From JBCCRH01 sp039208045 (GTDB lineage: Bacteria > Bacteroidota > Bacteroidia > Chitinophagales > Saprospiraceae): a DNA stretch of 20,419 bases. A program made the position numbers and the translations under genes. Shown here one piece after another: positions 1 through 13,600 of the stretch; positions within the stretch are counted from its first letter, which is position 1, and every line of letters starts with the position of its first letter. The notes beneath the pieces are model-generated. The model did not search any database and had not been told where the DNA came from. It saw only the letters and a list, made by a program, of their open reading frames with translations. Location: contig JBCCRH010000051.1 of NCBI GenBank assembly GCA_039208045.1, positions 1 to 20,419 on the forward strand. Reading direction: 5' to 3'.

Positions 1-1671
1 ATGAAATAGATTCCAACCATCATAAATAATTGGATTAACAGCCATTTTACGAACCATAGAAAAAACATCGATTTTTTCAAAACTTTTATGATTGTTTAAA
101 AACATTACTACTTCCATATCCTTAAACCCTCTTGGAATATTTACTTTCTTAATATCAAAAAGAGATAAATCTTCATCTGTAGCTACAGGATCATAACCAA
201 ACACACAAGCACCTCTTTTTTCTAATTCTTTAAGAATCAATACTGAAGAAGAATTTCTAATATCACCTGTTTCAGGTTGTCCCTTGAAAGCTAAGCCACA
301 GATTAAAATGGTAGTGTTTTTTATCTTTTTATTTTGTTTGTGTAGTTGTTCTTCTAATTGTTCTACAATATATTGGTGCATACTTTCATTAATATGTCGA
401 CTCATCTTGAAAAGATGATCGTGCATACCCAAACTTTCTACTACAGAAGAAAAAATAAAAGGATCCTTAGTTAAACAAGGACCTCCTACACCAGGGCTTG
501 GAAATGGTACTTTATTACGAGGGTACCTTTCATTCGCAGCCCAAAGCACCTCATTTATATTTAGATTAAATTTGCCAGCTACCTGCGCTATAAAATTAGA
601 ATAGGCAAAAACATAATCTCTAAAAGAGTTATTTATGAGTTTGACCATTTCTGCTGCTTCTAAAGAATCTACGCGAACAATGGTAGGAGTCAATTCTTTG
701 AAAATAGCACCTGTAGCATCTGTAGAATCTTCATTGTAACCTCCTATAATTTGCGGTAATGACCTCAGCTCTTTAATGGCCTTACCTTCTGCTGTTCTTT
801 CAGGTGCAAAAGCTAAATGAAAATCAAACCCACACTTAAGTCCACTCAATTTTTCCAGCATTGGAATCACATAATTTCGACATGTTCCAACCGGTACTGT
901 AGAACGTAAGATAACTAAGCTGCCTGGTCTAAGTTTTGGTGCAGTAGTTTGTAGCGCTGCCTCCAGAAAATTCATATTAGGTTTTAAGTCTAATCCCCGA
1001 TCGTTAGACTGGAGGATTGGAGTACCTACTGAAATGATAAAAACATCCGAATCGCTAGGAATATCAGCAGACACAAAAAAGGAAGTATGAATATGTTCCC
1101 GTAACAGCTCTGGCAACCCAACTTCGTGAATATAAGATTTACCTATATCAAGTTGATCAAGCTTGTTTTTGTCTATGTCTATCCCTGTTATTTTAAATCC
1201 AGCATCGGCAAGGGCTAAGGCTAAGGTTAAACCTACATATCCTAGTCCAATGACAGAAATATGACGATGAAGTGCCATTCTATATTCCCATAGCTGGTGG
1301 TATTCTACTACTTTAATTGGGATTGACTGTTCATTAGTAATGATAATTTTGCCGAGGAAATTTCTACTATTCCGATCCCTTTTTTGTAACTCACTTGGAA
1401 GATTTTTTAGAATTTTTCTTGTACTCCAGTTATCAGGAAATGAAATAGGATTAGTTTGCATCATATCGGAAATTGGAGATTTCAAAGTTCTGCCATTAAG
1501 CATAGCACGTCTGATATCACCATCTGTCACTGTCCCAATTAGTTTCTGATCATCATTAACAACGATAACTAAACCTTTAGGTAAATTGTACTTAATTGCA
1601 TTTTCTTGTATTTTTAAAGCATCAAGGATGCTATTTCGTTTACTTAAAAAAAGCTTTGAAATATCAAGCAT
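1..1671 (-). CDS. CBS-domain / nucleotide-sugar dehydrogenase fusion, 3' end cut by the window edge
   Basis: The frame is open from the ATG at 1671 to base 1 (557 codons visible, no stop). Residues 1-131 look like a tandem CBS pair: GLVIVVNDDQKLIGTVTDGD at about 35-54 is the first unit, and the second spans about 65-125. This type of pair is known at the N-terminus of some sugar-1-phosphate nucleotidyltransferases. From Met132 (base 1278) a UDP-glucose/GDP-mannose dehydrogenase-type enzyme follows: Rossmann motif GLGYVGL at 142-148, STVPVG, Lys344 in EMVKLINN, and catalytic Cys399 in GVGGPCLTKD. The last visible residues, DGWNLFH, resemble the usual C-terminus, so only a few codons are probably missing. 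By family it oxidises C6 of a UDP-sugar to a uronic acid using NAD; the substrate is unknown. The CBS pair may bind a nucleotide and act as a regulator. The start overlaps the upstream glycosyltransferase stop by 8 bp, suggesting coupled translation. Met132 could be an internal start. Confidence 0.
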   Translation of the reverse strand, partial: MLDISKLFLSKRNSILDALKIQENAIKYNLPKGLVIVVNDDQKLIGTVTDGDIRRAMLNGRTLKSPISDMMQTNPISFPDNWSTRKILKNLPSELQKRDRNSRNFLGKIIITNEQSIPIKVVEYHQLWEYRMALHRHISVIGLGYVGLTLALALADAGFKITGIDIDKNKLDQLDIGKSYIHEVGLPELLREHIHTSFFVSADIPSDSDVFIISVGTPILQSNDRGLDLKPNMNFLEAALQTTAPKLRPGSLVILRSTVPVGTCRNYVIPMLEKLSGLKCGFDFHLAFAPERTAEGKAIKELRSLPQIIGGYNEDSTDATGAIFKELTPTIVRVDSLEAAEMVKLINNSFRDYVFAYSNFIAQVAGKFNLNINEVLWAANERYPRNKVPFPSPGVGGPCLTKDPFIFSSVVESLGMHDHLFKMSRHINESMHQYIVEQLEEQLHKQNKKIKNTTILICGLAFKGQPETGDIRNSSSVLILKELEKRGACVFGYDPVATDEDLSLFDIKKVNIPRGFKDMEVVMFLNNHKSFEKIDVFSMVRKMAVNPIIYDGWNLFH

Positions 1672-4600
1672 TATTTAATCTCTTTTGTAGAATTTCTTTT
1701 ATTTGGATAAAGCCATCTGTAGGCCGCTGTTTCAGTTGTTTTATCTTTGAATCATAGCTATGAAAAAACCATCCAATATCAAATGATTGATTAATTGCAT
1801 CCCAACCTATTCCCAATGCGGCTATTTGTCGAGCATTAAAATTCATTTCCTTATTATTTCCATTATCGATTGCTATAATGGGGATTTGAAATTCAATGGC
1901 TTCAGTAATGATTCCAATGCCTGGCCGAGCAATCATTAGGTCTATTTGCTTGAATTCAGACGCTGAGAAATGAAAAGGATGTATGAAAAGGTTATCTAAT
2001 TTTGATACTTTTTTAGCAGTAGCTTTGCCACTAAAAAAACGAAGATTCAGTTGACTATTTAGATGATACAATAAATCAATTACACCTGCTGTTCCTGCGT
2101 CAGAAAGTCCAGTGCTAATTAAAACATTTAATTTTTCCTTACTATTTATTAGTTTTGAAGGACGGTGATATGTTCGTTTAATAAACCAAGAAACGCCTTT
2201 ATTATTAGTCCATTTTTTTAGCGCAGGCATAGTAATTTCTTGAATACTAACAGATGTTGGACATATACGACGAAGCAACTCTTTTTCAAAGCTAATAATG
2301 GCTTTTAAACCTTCTGGCTTTTCCTCAATATTCTCTAAAACATCATGCCACAAAAAAGAGCCGATTAGTAAGACATTTGGATGGAGATCAACTACACTAG
2401 TCAGATTATCACTGATTACTAAGTCTAAATTCAGTTTAGATATAATATTTTTAAGTACTATCCGTCGATTTTTATAAGCATTCCAGTCGTACTGAGTAGG
2501 CCGTTCTTGCCATTTAAGAGTGCCTCCTAGCTCTAAGAAATTAAAACATATACTATTACTATCCGATACTAATTCATCCTTCAGATGTGATCGAAAATGT
2601 TCAAATTGCCATTTTTCACAAGCAATTATCACTTCTGCTTCTATTTCATTGCGTAAGTGAAACCACAATTCATTTGTACGTTTGAAGTGGCCTAATCCAT
2701 TAGAACATACTAAGTGGAAGATTTTTTTCCTAGCCTTAGACACCTACCTACGTTTGAATAAACGATTTAGAATGCCTCCGTTTTTATCCTCTTCATAGTA
2801 TCCATAACCGTACCCATAGCTATACCCATAGCCATACCCATAGCCGTATCCCTTCTTTCGCAAAAGGCCATTCATAACAACACTAACCCGGTTCAACTTT
2901 TCCTGTCGACTGATCTCTTCAATCACCTTGAGCATTCCTTTTTTCGTCCGGCCCATGCGCACTACGAAGAGTGCACTGGAAATGTATTTATTCAACAATA
3001 GCGCATCGGCCACCAACCCCACCGGAGGCGTATCAATTAGGATCAGGTTGAAGTCAGATTTCAGGGCTTCCATCAGTTCATCCATGCGATGATTAATCAA
3101 TAGCTCACTGGGGTTCGGCGGTATGGGCCCCGAGCTGATGTAAAACAGGTTCGGATCATGATCGGTAGGCTGCAGCACATCATCTAGGGTCGCTTCCCCA
3201 ATAAGGTAATTAGTAATGCCTTTGCTTCCACTTTCGGCGCCAAGGTATCGGCCCAATTTAGGTTTCCGCAAATCGCAGCCTAGCAGCACTACTTTTTTCT
3301 GTGACAATGCAAAGGCCATCCCCAAGTTGGCTGTGATGAAACTCTTACCTTCTCCGCTCATGCTGGAAGTAATCAGGATGGCTTTCGCCCCGGTAGCTTC
3401 ACTATCCACAAACTGTAGATTGGTACGCAGCAGGCGAAACATTTCTGCCACAGCCGAGCGACTGCCTTTTCTAACAATGATCTGTTCTTCCCCTCTTTTA
3501 ATTGCTACCCCGCCAAGAATAGGGGTATCAATCTGGTTTTTGAGGTCGTCTTCCGTACGAACGGTATCGTCCAGGAGGACACGCAGTACAATCAATCCTG
3601 CCGGCACCCCCAGTCCTAATACAAAAGCCAATCCATAGATGGTTGGGGGCTGGGGCTTTACGGGTTTATTACTACTTTGTTGAGCCCGGTCAATCACTCG
3701 AGAATTGGCCACCGTCACAGCCATAGACAGCGCCGTTTCTTCCCGCTTTTGCAGCAGATACAAATAGAGTTGTTCTTTAATGGCTCGCTGGCGCTGGATT
3801 TCCAACAATTCCCGTTCTTTGCGCGGCACGGTGGTGATCCCACTTTGTGCCTGTTGTTTTTGGGTTTTCAACGCACTTATATTGGCCTGCACTTCGCGGA
3901 TAATATTGCGCAAGGATTGCAGCACCGTCACGCGCATACTACTGACTTGTGCTTCTGCTTCCTGCAAAATAGGATTATTAGCTGTTGCACTTCGCCGAAG
4001 GCGATCCCGCTCTACCAGCATTTGATTGTAACTTGTAATTAGTGATGATAACGCCGAGTTGTCGATGCCTGAACTAAACGGAATCGGTTTATCCAGATTG
4101 GCATCATCGCTGATGTAGTCTTCTACGGCATCTAGCACCTGTTCTTGAATCATAAGGCTGGTGAGTTGTTCATCGATTCGGGATAGTTCACTGTAAAGCA
4201 AGTTAACTTCGGCACCAGCATTTGTCGTAATTTGATTTCGGCGTTTGTAGGCTTCCACATCTGTTTCTACTTCGGTTAATTCCTGCGTTAGCAATTCTAA
4301 TCGATCATCGATGAAATCGAGGGTATTTTTACTAACTTTATTTTTGTCCTCTATCGCTGCTTCATTATAGACTTCTGTGAGTTTATTGATAGCATCTGCT
4401 GCTCGGTCGGGAACTTCGTCCTGCATAGACAGTTCTAGCACACTCGACCAATCTCCTACCGTCTTTATCCGTAGTTTACTTGCATAGCTTTTGGCCATGC
4501 TTTCTGGTTCCTGAAAACGAATGATATAAGGTGTTGCTTTACTAAACTGTTTCTCCGTCCGATTGATAATAAAATTACCACTCTCTGTTATTAATACGTC

Positions 4601-7600
4601 CCCAAAACGGTGGGTTTCCATTGCGTCTAATTTACGTCCCCACTGGAAGTTCTGCTCGTCTACGATTTGTAAGAAGTATCGCTTGCCATAGCTGGCGCTA
4701 TCGAGTTCCGCCTGCAAAAACTGAAATGGTGCTTTGCTCTTATATATTTCAGTAGTTTTTACTCGTCCTTCTGAAAAGATACGGATATTGAGTCCCAACT
4801 CTTGTACCACCTGTTCCATCAGGGTACGGGACTTGAGAATTTGAATTTCATTTGATACATTTTTATCTCCTCCCATTAGACCCAGGTCTTGTAGAATGAG
4901 TTCTTCGGAGGCTCCACTACCTGTAGTTGATTGATTGCTTTTGATGAGGAGGGTGCCTTTGACTTCGTAGACTGGCGTACTATAGCGCAGATAGAGCCAT
5001 GCACCGGTGCCGGCCAGGGCTACGAAGAGAATATAGAGATACCAATAGCGAAAGAGGTATTTGTAGAGGAACCCTCGTAGGTCGAATGGCTTTTCTTCGA
5101 AAGCGAAAGGGTCGGTATCGTTAAATGATTTTTTCAATGTTTGTTGTGTTTGCTTAGTTTGGGATCTAAATTAAATACATCAGAGATATTAAAGGCACAA
5201 AGGAGCTATCGTAGGACTTTACTTCATGTTACTAGTTTGTAAAACTGGTAATGGCCAAAGTTAGGGTTACTAGGCCGGTAATTACAGATACCCAAGGAAG
5301 GATACGCTGGGTTTGGTCTCTGACGACGGCGGTTTTTTCGTTTAGAGGTTCGACGTAGATCACGTCATTTTGTTTGAGGTAGAAGTAGGGTGATTCAAAT
5401 ATATTGGTTTCTTGTAGGTTGATTCTCCCCGTAGTACGCTGGTCATTTTGTTGGCGGATCACCAGGATGTTGGTTCGATTGGCATAGTCGCTAAGGTCGC
5501 CGGCTTGACCGAGGGCATCGAGTATGGTAACGCGTTCATTGGCAAAGAGGAAGGTGCCGGGACTATTGGCTTCACCGAGTACAGTGATCCTGAAATTTAG
5601 AAAGCGGACAACAACGGTTGGATCGACCAAGTATTCTGATAATTTATCAATTAGCAGGGCTCTAGCTTCGCCGGTAGTAAGGCCTGCTATTTTGATGCGC
5701 CCCAGATTAGGGAAGTCGATATAGCCTTCGTTATCTACGAGGTAGCCAAAGAGGGGACGAGCGCCTTGGCCAGCTTGTATCTGCATATTAGCCATGTTTG
5801 GTGGGTCAATATTGTAAGGTACTACGGCTTCCAGATCTAATGCCAGTACCCGAATCGATAACAAGTCATCGGGTTGTATTTTGAGGGGCGGGATTTCTCC
5901 TATGGCTTCGGGACTGCTTGGAAAAGGAGCACCCTCATTGAAATTTAGTAGTTCTTGGTGAGAGACGCAGGAGTTAAGGAGGAGGATTACTGTAAAGAGT
6001 AGGAAGTATTTTAGTTGATGTGTTGTCATGTTAAATGCACACTGTGCAATTTAATCCCGCTGAAGTCTAATAGGCTGAAAGCGGGAGGGCATTTTACAAT
6101 GAGTAACAGGATTTGTTTTGGCTTTACTTTTTTGCCTGTTCTTTTGTCTTGATACAAAAGAACCAAAAAATCAAGGCTGTCGATCAATCTGGATAGTACT
6201 AAGCATAACTTTTCTGGCGCGCAACGAAGCTGTTCTCCTCCTTCGTCGGCTCTCTTTCTCGTTGCTTGGTGCTCCAATGTAAAAAGTTATGCTAAGTACT
6301 ATGAGCCAGATTCCTCTAAGGCCAGTTAGCAGAGCTTTAGCAAGTTGTTCTTTCTAGGCTGAAAGTTGTGCCAAGAACACTAACCAAAAATTGACAAGGC
6401 CGATTTTGCCTGCTTTTCCTATAGCTTTCTTCCCTTCAACGTTGCTTTATGTTCTCAGAGTCAAAGTCATGCTAAGTGCTATTTTCTAGATTCCTCTGAA
6501 GCCAGTTGGCAGAGCTTTAACCAGTTTTTCTTCCTGGGATGAAAGCTGTGCTAAGAACGCTGGCTAAAGTGGACAAGGCCGGTTAGGTGTTGTTTTGCAG
6601 TGCGCTCAACTACGGTTGCCGCGGGGTTTTCTGCCATTTTCTTTTTCGTAGTTTTCGATGTATTCATCTTCGAGAGCTCTGGCTTTTGCTCGACCGGCAA
6701 TACTTTGCACCAGAATTTCTCCGATATATCGTAGCCAGCCTACAGCGCTATTCAGGAAATTTACTTGTTCACGAATACGCTTAGAGTAGCCGTCTTTGCC
6801 GATCGGCGAATCACTAATACCATATTTGAAGATATCTTCTTCCTCTTGATCATGAATGGCGTAGAGATGATGCTTCTTTTTATTTTTTCGAGAGTTTCCG
6901 TGAACGGGCATTCGGCAGCTAGTTTTTCCACCCTTCTTTGTTGCTGTAAGTTTCTATTGGAAAAGCAGGGACATAGGCGAATTCTTTTCCTGTTTTCTGT
7001 TGATAGGCTGTTTTGGCTAGGTACAATAGTACTTCAAAGGTCAGGTCTTTGGGCATTTGTGCTGGGGTTTCCAGCACTTCGTTGAAGTAGTCTTTCCCAT
7101 TGGCGACTGCGCAGCAGCGAGCATATAAAAAGTTATCGACTGAGAAATACCGATCGGCTTTCCAGCTATCTTCACCAAGATGAAGAGCGTATTTTTTTTG
7201 ATCTAATTCATACAGTTTTTTCGAAAGGATATCTGCAAATTCATAAATAGTACGGATAGCAGATCGAGTGAGGGCATTAATAGCTGGTGCTACTATGTCG
7301 TCATCTTCCTCTTGTTCCCAATCGAATAAAGCAATGATTGGCCAAAAGTCTTCTTCTTTTTTATCATTTTTCTTTCCCTCTGGATGAGGGTCTACATAGA
7401 AATCAGCATTGGGGTATTTTTGTTGCAGTTCCCTGATGGTGGCTTCATTAAGCTGTTTGATCGGTATTTTTATATTGTGAATCATTATTATTGCAAATTA
7501 CTCAAATATCTCTTCAACGTCAATAACCAAACCTGGCAGTACTTCCGATGTTAGTTGCGTACTAGGTACATATGGCTTTGAACCGATGTATTTCCCTTCA

Positions 7601-10600
7601 TTATCTAGGATGTAGATGATTACCGTTTGCTCATAAGGGTGTATCATCCAGTATTCTGGGATGCCCGCTGACTCATAAATGGCAAATTTTTCTACAGTAT
7701 CGTCCTGGTTATTTCCTTCGGATAAAATTTCGATCACTAGGTCAGGAGAGCCTAGACAACCTCGCCGATCAATTTTTGAAGGATCACAAATGACGGACAA
7801 ATCTGGCTGAACCACTGTTTGGATTTCTTCATCGGAAACTGATTTTGCAGTTTTTCTTCGTTTACTTGACATTGGGGTGTCTTTAGCAATAATCAAGCGA
7901 ACATCATAAGGAGCTGGGCGTGCCTGACATTTCTTTCCTTTCAAGAATCCTTTGAAAAGAAAGCTCAGATTCAAAATTATTCTTTGATGTGTATCCGTTG
8001 GAGCAGGCGACATTTTACGTACGAGTCCACGCAGTAATTCAACACGCTCTTGAAACTGCCAAGTCAAATAATCTGCATAGGTATATCGCTTGCTTAAATC
8101 TAATTGATCAAAAGAAGTGATCATTCCTTTTTTTTGATGAATATACGCCCTATCTATCTTACTGTCAAGCATTTCTATTATTCCTCTTAAAGGGGTGCCC
8201 CGACGATGCCAACTCTGCTAAAGGGTGATAATCCCCCTTCAATCCTACAGGTTCTTGATTTCGGATGTCGTAGGCGATTTTTATAGCATTTGAAGCTTCT
8301 TCTATCCCAAAGCCTTCACCTGCTAAGATTGCCTCATAGCTTTTGGTGTGCAGGTCTTCAAAGCCGCCGCTAAACTCGAACTCCTCGCCTTCGATTTGTA
8401 TAGAGCGATAGGTTCGAGTGCCTTTTTCACGTAAGTGAGTATCTAGTGTCTCTGCGTTGATACTCAAAAACCACTGCACGCGTGCTTTTTCTAGGTGCAA
8501 GAAACCGGCTGCTCGGTCGTGTGTGTGTAGGTGTACAATATTTTCTTGCACAGCTCCGAAAATCCATTGCAATATATCGAAAAAGTGGATGCCTATGTTG
8601 GTGGCAATTCCTCCTGATTTGGCTGCTTCTCCTTTCCAGCTGGTATAGTACCACTTTCCTCTGGATGTCTGATAGGTGAGTCGTACATCGAATATTTTGT
8701 TGGCCGGTGCTCGGGCTATTTTTTTGCGTAAAGCGATTACACTTGGGTGTAGGCGTAGTTGTAAGATATTATAAATTTGCTGTCCGGTCTCTTCTGACAT
8801 CGCTTGGAGGGCATCTACATTCCAAGGGTTTAATACTAATGGCTTTTCACAAATTACATCCATACCATAGCGCAGGCCAAATCGAATGTGCGCGTCGTGT
8901 AGGTAGTTGGGAGAGCATACACTGAGGTAATCTAGCTTAGTCCCTTCTCTTTTTAGTTTTTCCAGATGCCGATCAAAACGCTCGTATTCTACGAAAAAAT
9001 CTGCCTCAGGGAAGTAATTGTCGATAATGCCTACAGAGTCGTTTTTATCTAATGCTGCCAGCAGTATATTATTGGTATCTTTTATGGCTTTCATGTGGCG
9101 AGGAGCGACATAACCAGCTGCACCGATCAGGGCAAAGCGCTTCATCTGCTAAAAATCATCATACCCACGATACAAATTCGTCCCTACTCCAACATACCAA
9201 GCTCGACTGTCAGGAAGGCCATTTTCTATCACCGTCTCCTCTCTTGAGCGATATCCTGCCAACAATCGCAAATTGCTGATGGGATTAAAAATATAGGATA
9301 CTTCCGCTCGCCAATACGTCAATTCGCTTGCTGCTCCGTGGACAATAAAGACGTCGGTATCTGCTACCCGATCTTCGTAGGATTGATAAATATCGCCTCC
9401 ATAATTCTCATTACCAATATCTCGCCCTAGGCGACCAATATGAATAGCCCCCTCAAAGTACCATCGGCCATAGCGGTATTGGGCTTGCGCCAAAAACTCT
9501 TCAAAGTTGCCACCCCAAGGATGTGCTAGGGCTTGGTTGTAATGGGCCCAATTGGTTAAAATCTTTCGGTGGCTGTACATATAAGGTCTAGCTGCATTAT
9601 ACTCTAGTCGTAAGAATAGATTCTTTACCCCAAGTGCATCGCCATACTTTACCCCTAGCTGCCAAGCATATAAATTGAGCCAACTCCCTTCGCTCCAGTT
9701 CTGAAAATCCTCAAACTTAAAATCGTCAATGACCAACTGCCCATATACTTGGATGCCCCCATCAAATAAGTAAGAGGTGTTTATACCAATAATACTATTC
9801 CCCCCATCCGACCCTTGCGCAAACTCTACTGGCCGGAAGAAGATCACTGGATTTAGGAAGTTAAAATCAAAGCCAAATTCATTCAATTCGTCGCCCCACA
9901 TATTACCTTCAAAGAAGCCTAGATTGAAGCGCTTCGAGAAATTGATGCTCAAGTAGTGCATCGATAAGTACTTCTTGGCGAAAATATCTCCTACCATCAC
10001 GCTGGAGCGAATATCATTCATAATCGCCCACGTATTGATGTACTTGATCGGGCCAAATTGCGTTTCAATCCGAAAAAAAGGATAGTTGACGGCATTATCT
10101 GAAATCAACATCGAGCGATAACCCTCCCCTATAAATTGCTTGCCATGCCCTAAGCGAAAGTGGAAGATTTCATTAGGCGTGTAGCCGACTTCTCCGGCTA
10201 CATAGGCAAAGTCGAATACATTATTAGGCTCGTTTTTGGTACGCCAAAAGCCGGGTACTACCCTGTTTTGTGCAGTAAACGCCTCCAAATGCTGCGGCAA
10301 TCGCGCCTGTGTCTCTACAAAAGTAGAATAAGCGGTCAGCTTTTCTCCCAATGCTAGCTCCAACCGAAACCCTCTGGAATTTTGGAACGTATAATCCCCT
10401 TCTGAAGCTTGATCTTGCCCTGCCGCCACTACTAATACAGGATCAAACGTCAAGGTATAGTTTTTTCCCTCTAGCTTCACCAAGTTTTCCTGCCATAGCT
10501 TGCGACCTGCCCAATTCCAAAACTTGTTTGTTGTCGTAATGCTATCCTGTAGTAGGTCTGCTCGTCTACTAAAACGTTCGACGGATGTGCGGTGCCAAGG

Positions 10601-13600
10601 GCGAATCGCGGAGTGTAGGTAGGCGGAGTCGCGGTGGAGGGACTCGTTTTCATACCACTGTGTTTCTAGGGGGTGTTGTTGTAGCAGGCCGTACTGGGCT
10701 TGTAGGGTGATGAAGCTTGCTGTAAGCATAGCTACTATCAGAGCGCTTGGATAGTAACTCTTCCTTTTATATTTGCCCTTAATGAAGTGCATTGCTTGTT
10801 GACAGATTGCTCCGCTGGAGCATCATTTTAGTTTTTATGTATGATTATTGACAGGTTGTCCTTCCAGGACAGTTTCGCCAAAGTTAAACCTGCATGGGCC
10901 TGTACGGACTGAGCCCTTCATTTTTTCATTGCCAAAAAACGAAGCAAAAAGGCTAGAACAGACAAACTCCTCCGTCAAACAGTGTCTGTTCGGGCAGCCG
11001 CCACTAGGTATTGAAATAATTACGAGAAGTAGAAGTAAAACTAGAGTTGGTAACACTCCTAACATAGGCTCAAAGCTGATGCTGGGCTACCAGATCAGAC
11101 TCAAAAATCGCAACTTTCTCTATTTGCTTTAGCTGAGCCAAATGCTGTTCATGATGCAAATCTGTTCCCAAATAATCTACCAACCCCTTCTTCAGCATAT
11201 AATTCGCAACTGCTTTTACACTTTCACCATAATAGCCGGTTAGCGATAGCATATTGAGTTGGAGTTGTACGCCTTTTTCTTTTAGGGCGGTGTACTTTTC
11301 TTTGGTAGCATGCCAGTACAAGTAGCGCTCGGGATGTGCCATGATGGGGCGATAGCCTTTAACTTGCAGCTGGAATAAAAGGTTCTCTAAATTGGGTGGT
11401 GGCGCAACAAAACTCATTTCAACGAGTACATGCTGATTACCAAAAGTTAGTAGATTATCAGCTTGAAGTTTTGCTTCAAAGCCTTCATCCAATAGGTATT
11501 CTGCGGCAGCATCAAATCCGATGTGGATACCTCGCTGTTGTAGTTCTCTACGCACTTCATCGCGGCCGGAAAGAATGGTGGCAGAAGTATTTGGATAAAG
11601 ATCGGACATCACGTGTGGGGTGGTAATAATACGCTCTATACCCAGTTCTTTAAGCCCTTCGATCAGCATAATTGCTGTGTCCATATCTGGTGCGCCGTCA
11701 TCTATTCCGGGGATGAGGTGGGAGTGCATGTCTATTTTCAAGTCGACAAGACTTGTGGTAGGGATTACTTTCTTTTTGAAAAAATTGAACAACGCGATTT
11801 ATTGCTGGTAATATTCGCGATACCAATTGATGAACGCTTTTACTCCTTTTTGAATTGGAGTCGCAGGCTTATAACCCAAATCATGCACTAAATCTTTGAC
11901 GTCTGCATGGGTCATGGCTACATCGCCGGGTTGGATGGGCATCATGTTTTTCTCGGCTTTTATCCCTAGCTCTTGCTCAATAGCTTGGATAAAATCCATG
12001 AGCTGCACTGGGTTATTATTGCCGATATTATACACTTTGTAGGGGCCTTTCGAGGTAGAGGGATCTGGCGATTTTCCACTCCATGCTGCATTGCCTTTTG
12101 GCGGATGATCCAATACGCGTATTACTCCTTCTACGATATCGTCTATATAGGTAAAATCTCGTACCATTTTGCCGTGATTAAACACATTGATAGCTTCTCC
12201 TTGCAGCATGGCTTTGGTGAACAAAAAGAGCGCCATATCGGGGCGGCCCCAGGGGCCATAAACCGTGAAAAAGCGAAGGCCTGTTGTAGGCAAATCGAAC
12301 AAATGACTATAGGTATGGGCCATCAATTCGTTGCTCTTTTTGCTGGCGGCGTAGAGCGAAATGGGGTGGTCCACATTGTCACTTGTGGCGAAGGGGACGC
12401 TTTCGTTTAGGCCGTATACGCTAGAGCTGCTGGCATAAGCTAGATGCTTTACGTTATGGTGTCTACAGCATTCCAGGATATTGGTGAATCCAATAATATT
12501 GCTGTTGATGTAGGCTCTAGGATTAATCAAACTGTAGCGCACTCCTGCCTGAGCTGCCAGATTGCAGACTTTGTCGAACCGTTGCGTTCTGAATAATTCA
12601 TTCAAGTTCGCCTCATCTTCCAGCTGTAGCTGAATAAAAAAATGATTGAGGTTAATCTTGCTCTGAATCAGCTTGTTGTATTCAAGTTCTTTTACATCAA
12701 ACCCGGCCTGGGTCAACCGACTGTATTTTAGATTAACATCATAATAATCGTTAATCACATCCAATCCAATCACCGTGTCTCCTCGTTCTACTAAGGCTTG
12801 CGCCAAATGGTACCCAATAAAACCCGCTGTACCTGTAATAAGGTGTTTTGTCATCCTACTTTTTGAACTTGATTATGGCGTATCTCGTAGCGTGCTCCAT
12901 CTCCTGGGCAGGTAGCTATTCCGCTTTCGCTAAATACTAGACGTTCTCCGTGCTCGCTCATCCATCCAATCTGACGGGCAGGAACACCCACCATAAGGGC
13001 ATAGGCAGGTACATCTTTGTTCACCACTGCACCTGCTCCAACAAAAGCATAAGCACCAATAGTTGCTCCACAAACGATGGTTGCGTTTGCGCCTATCGTA
13101 GCTCCTCTTTTCACTAAAGTATGACGATACTCGTTCTTGCGGCTCACTGCACTTCTTGGATTGTATACATTAGTGAAAACCATGCTAGGCCCCAGAAAAA
13201 CATCGTCTTCACAAGTGACGCCTTCGTACAGGGACACGTTATTTTGCACGCGTACATTGTTGCCCAGTATGACGTGATTGGCGACAAATACATTCTGTCC
13301 TAAGTTGCAGTTTTCACCAATCACACACTTTGGCATAAGGTGCGAAAAGTGCCACACTTTTGTGCCTGTTCCAATGGTAGCCCCATCGTCGACAATGGCA
13401 GAAGGATGAACTTGTATATTAGCAATCAACGACCTGGAGAAATACGGCTCCGCCTTTGAAAAGTCGCAAGGACTTTAAGGCCGAAAGGAGATATGTCGAT
13501 AATAATAGCACTAGGCTATCGTATAGTTATAGTTCTTTCTAAGCAAAGCTCTTTGCACATCGACGAAGCAATTCAGATGGAATTTGCATCCTTAGCTCAA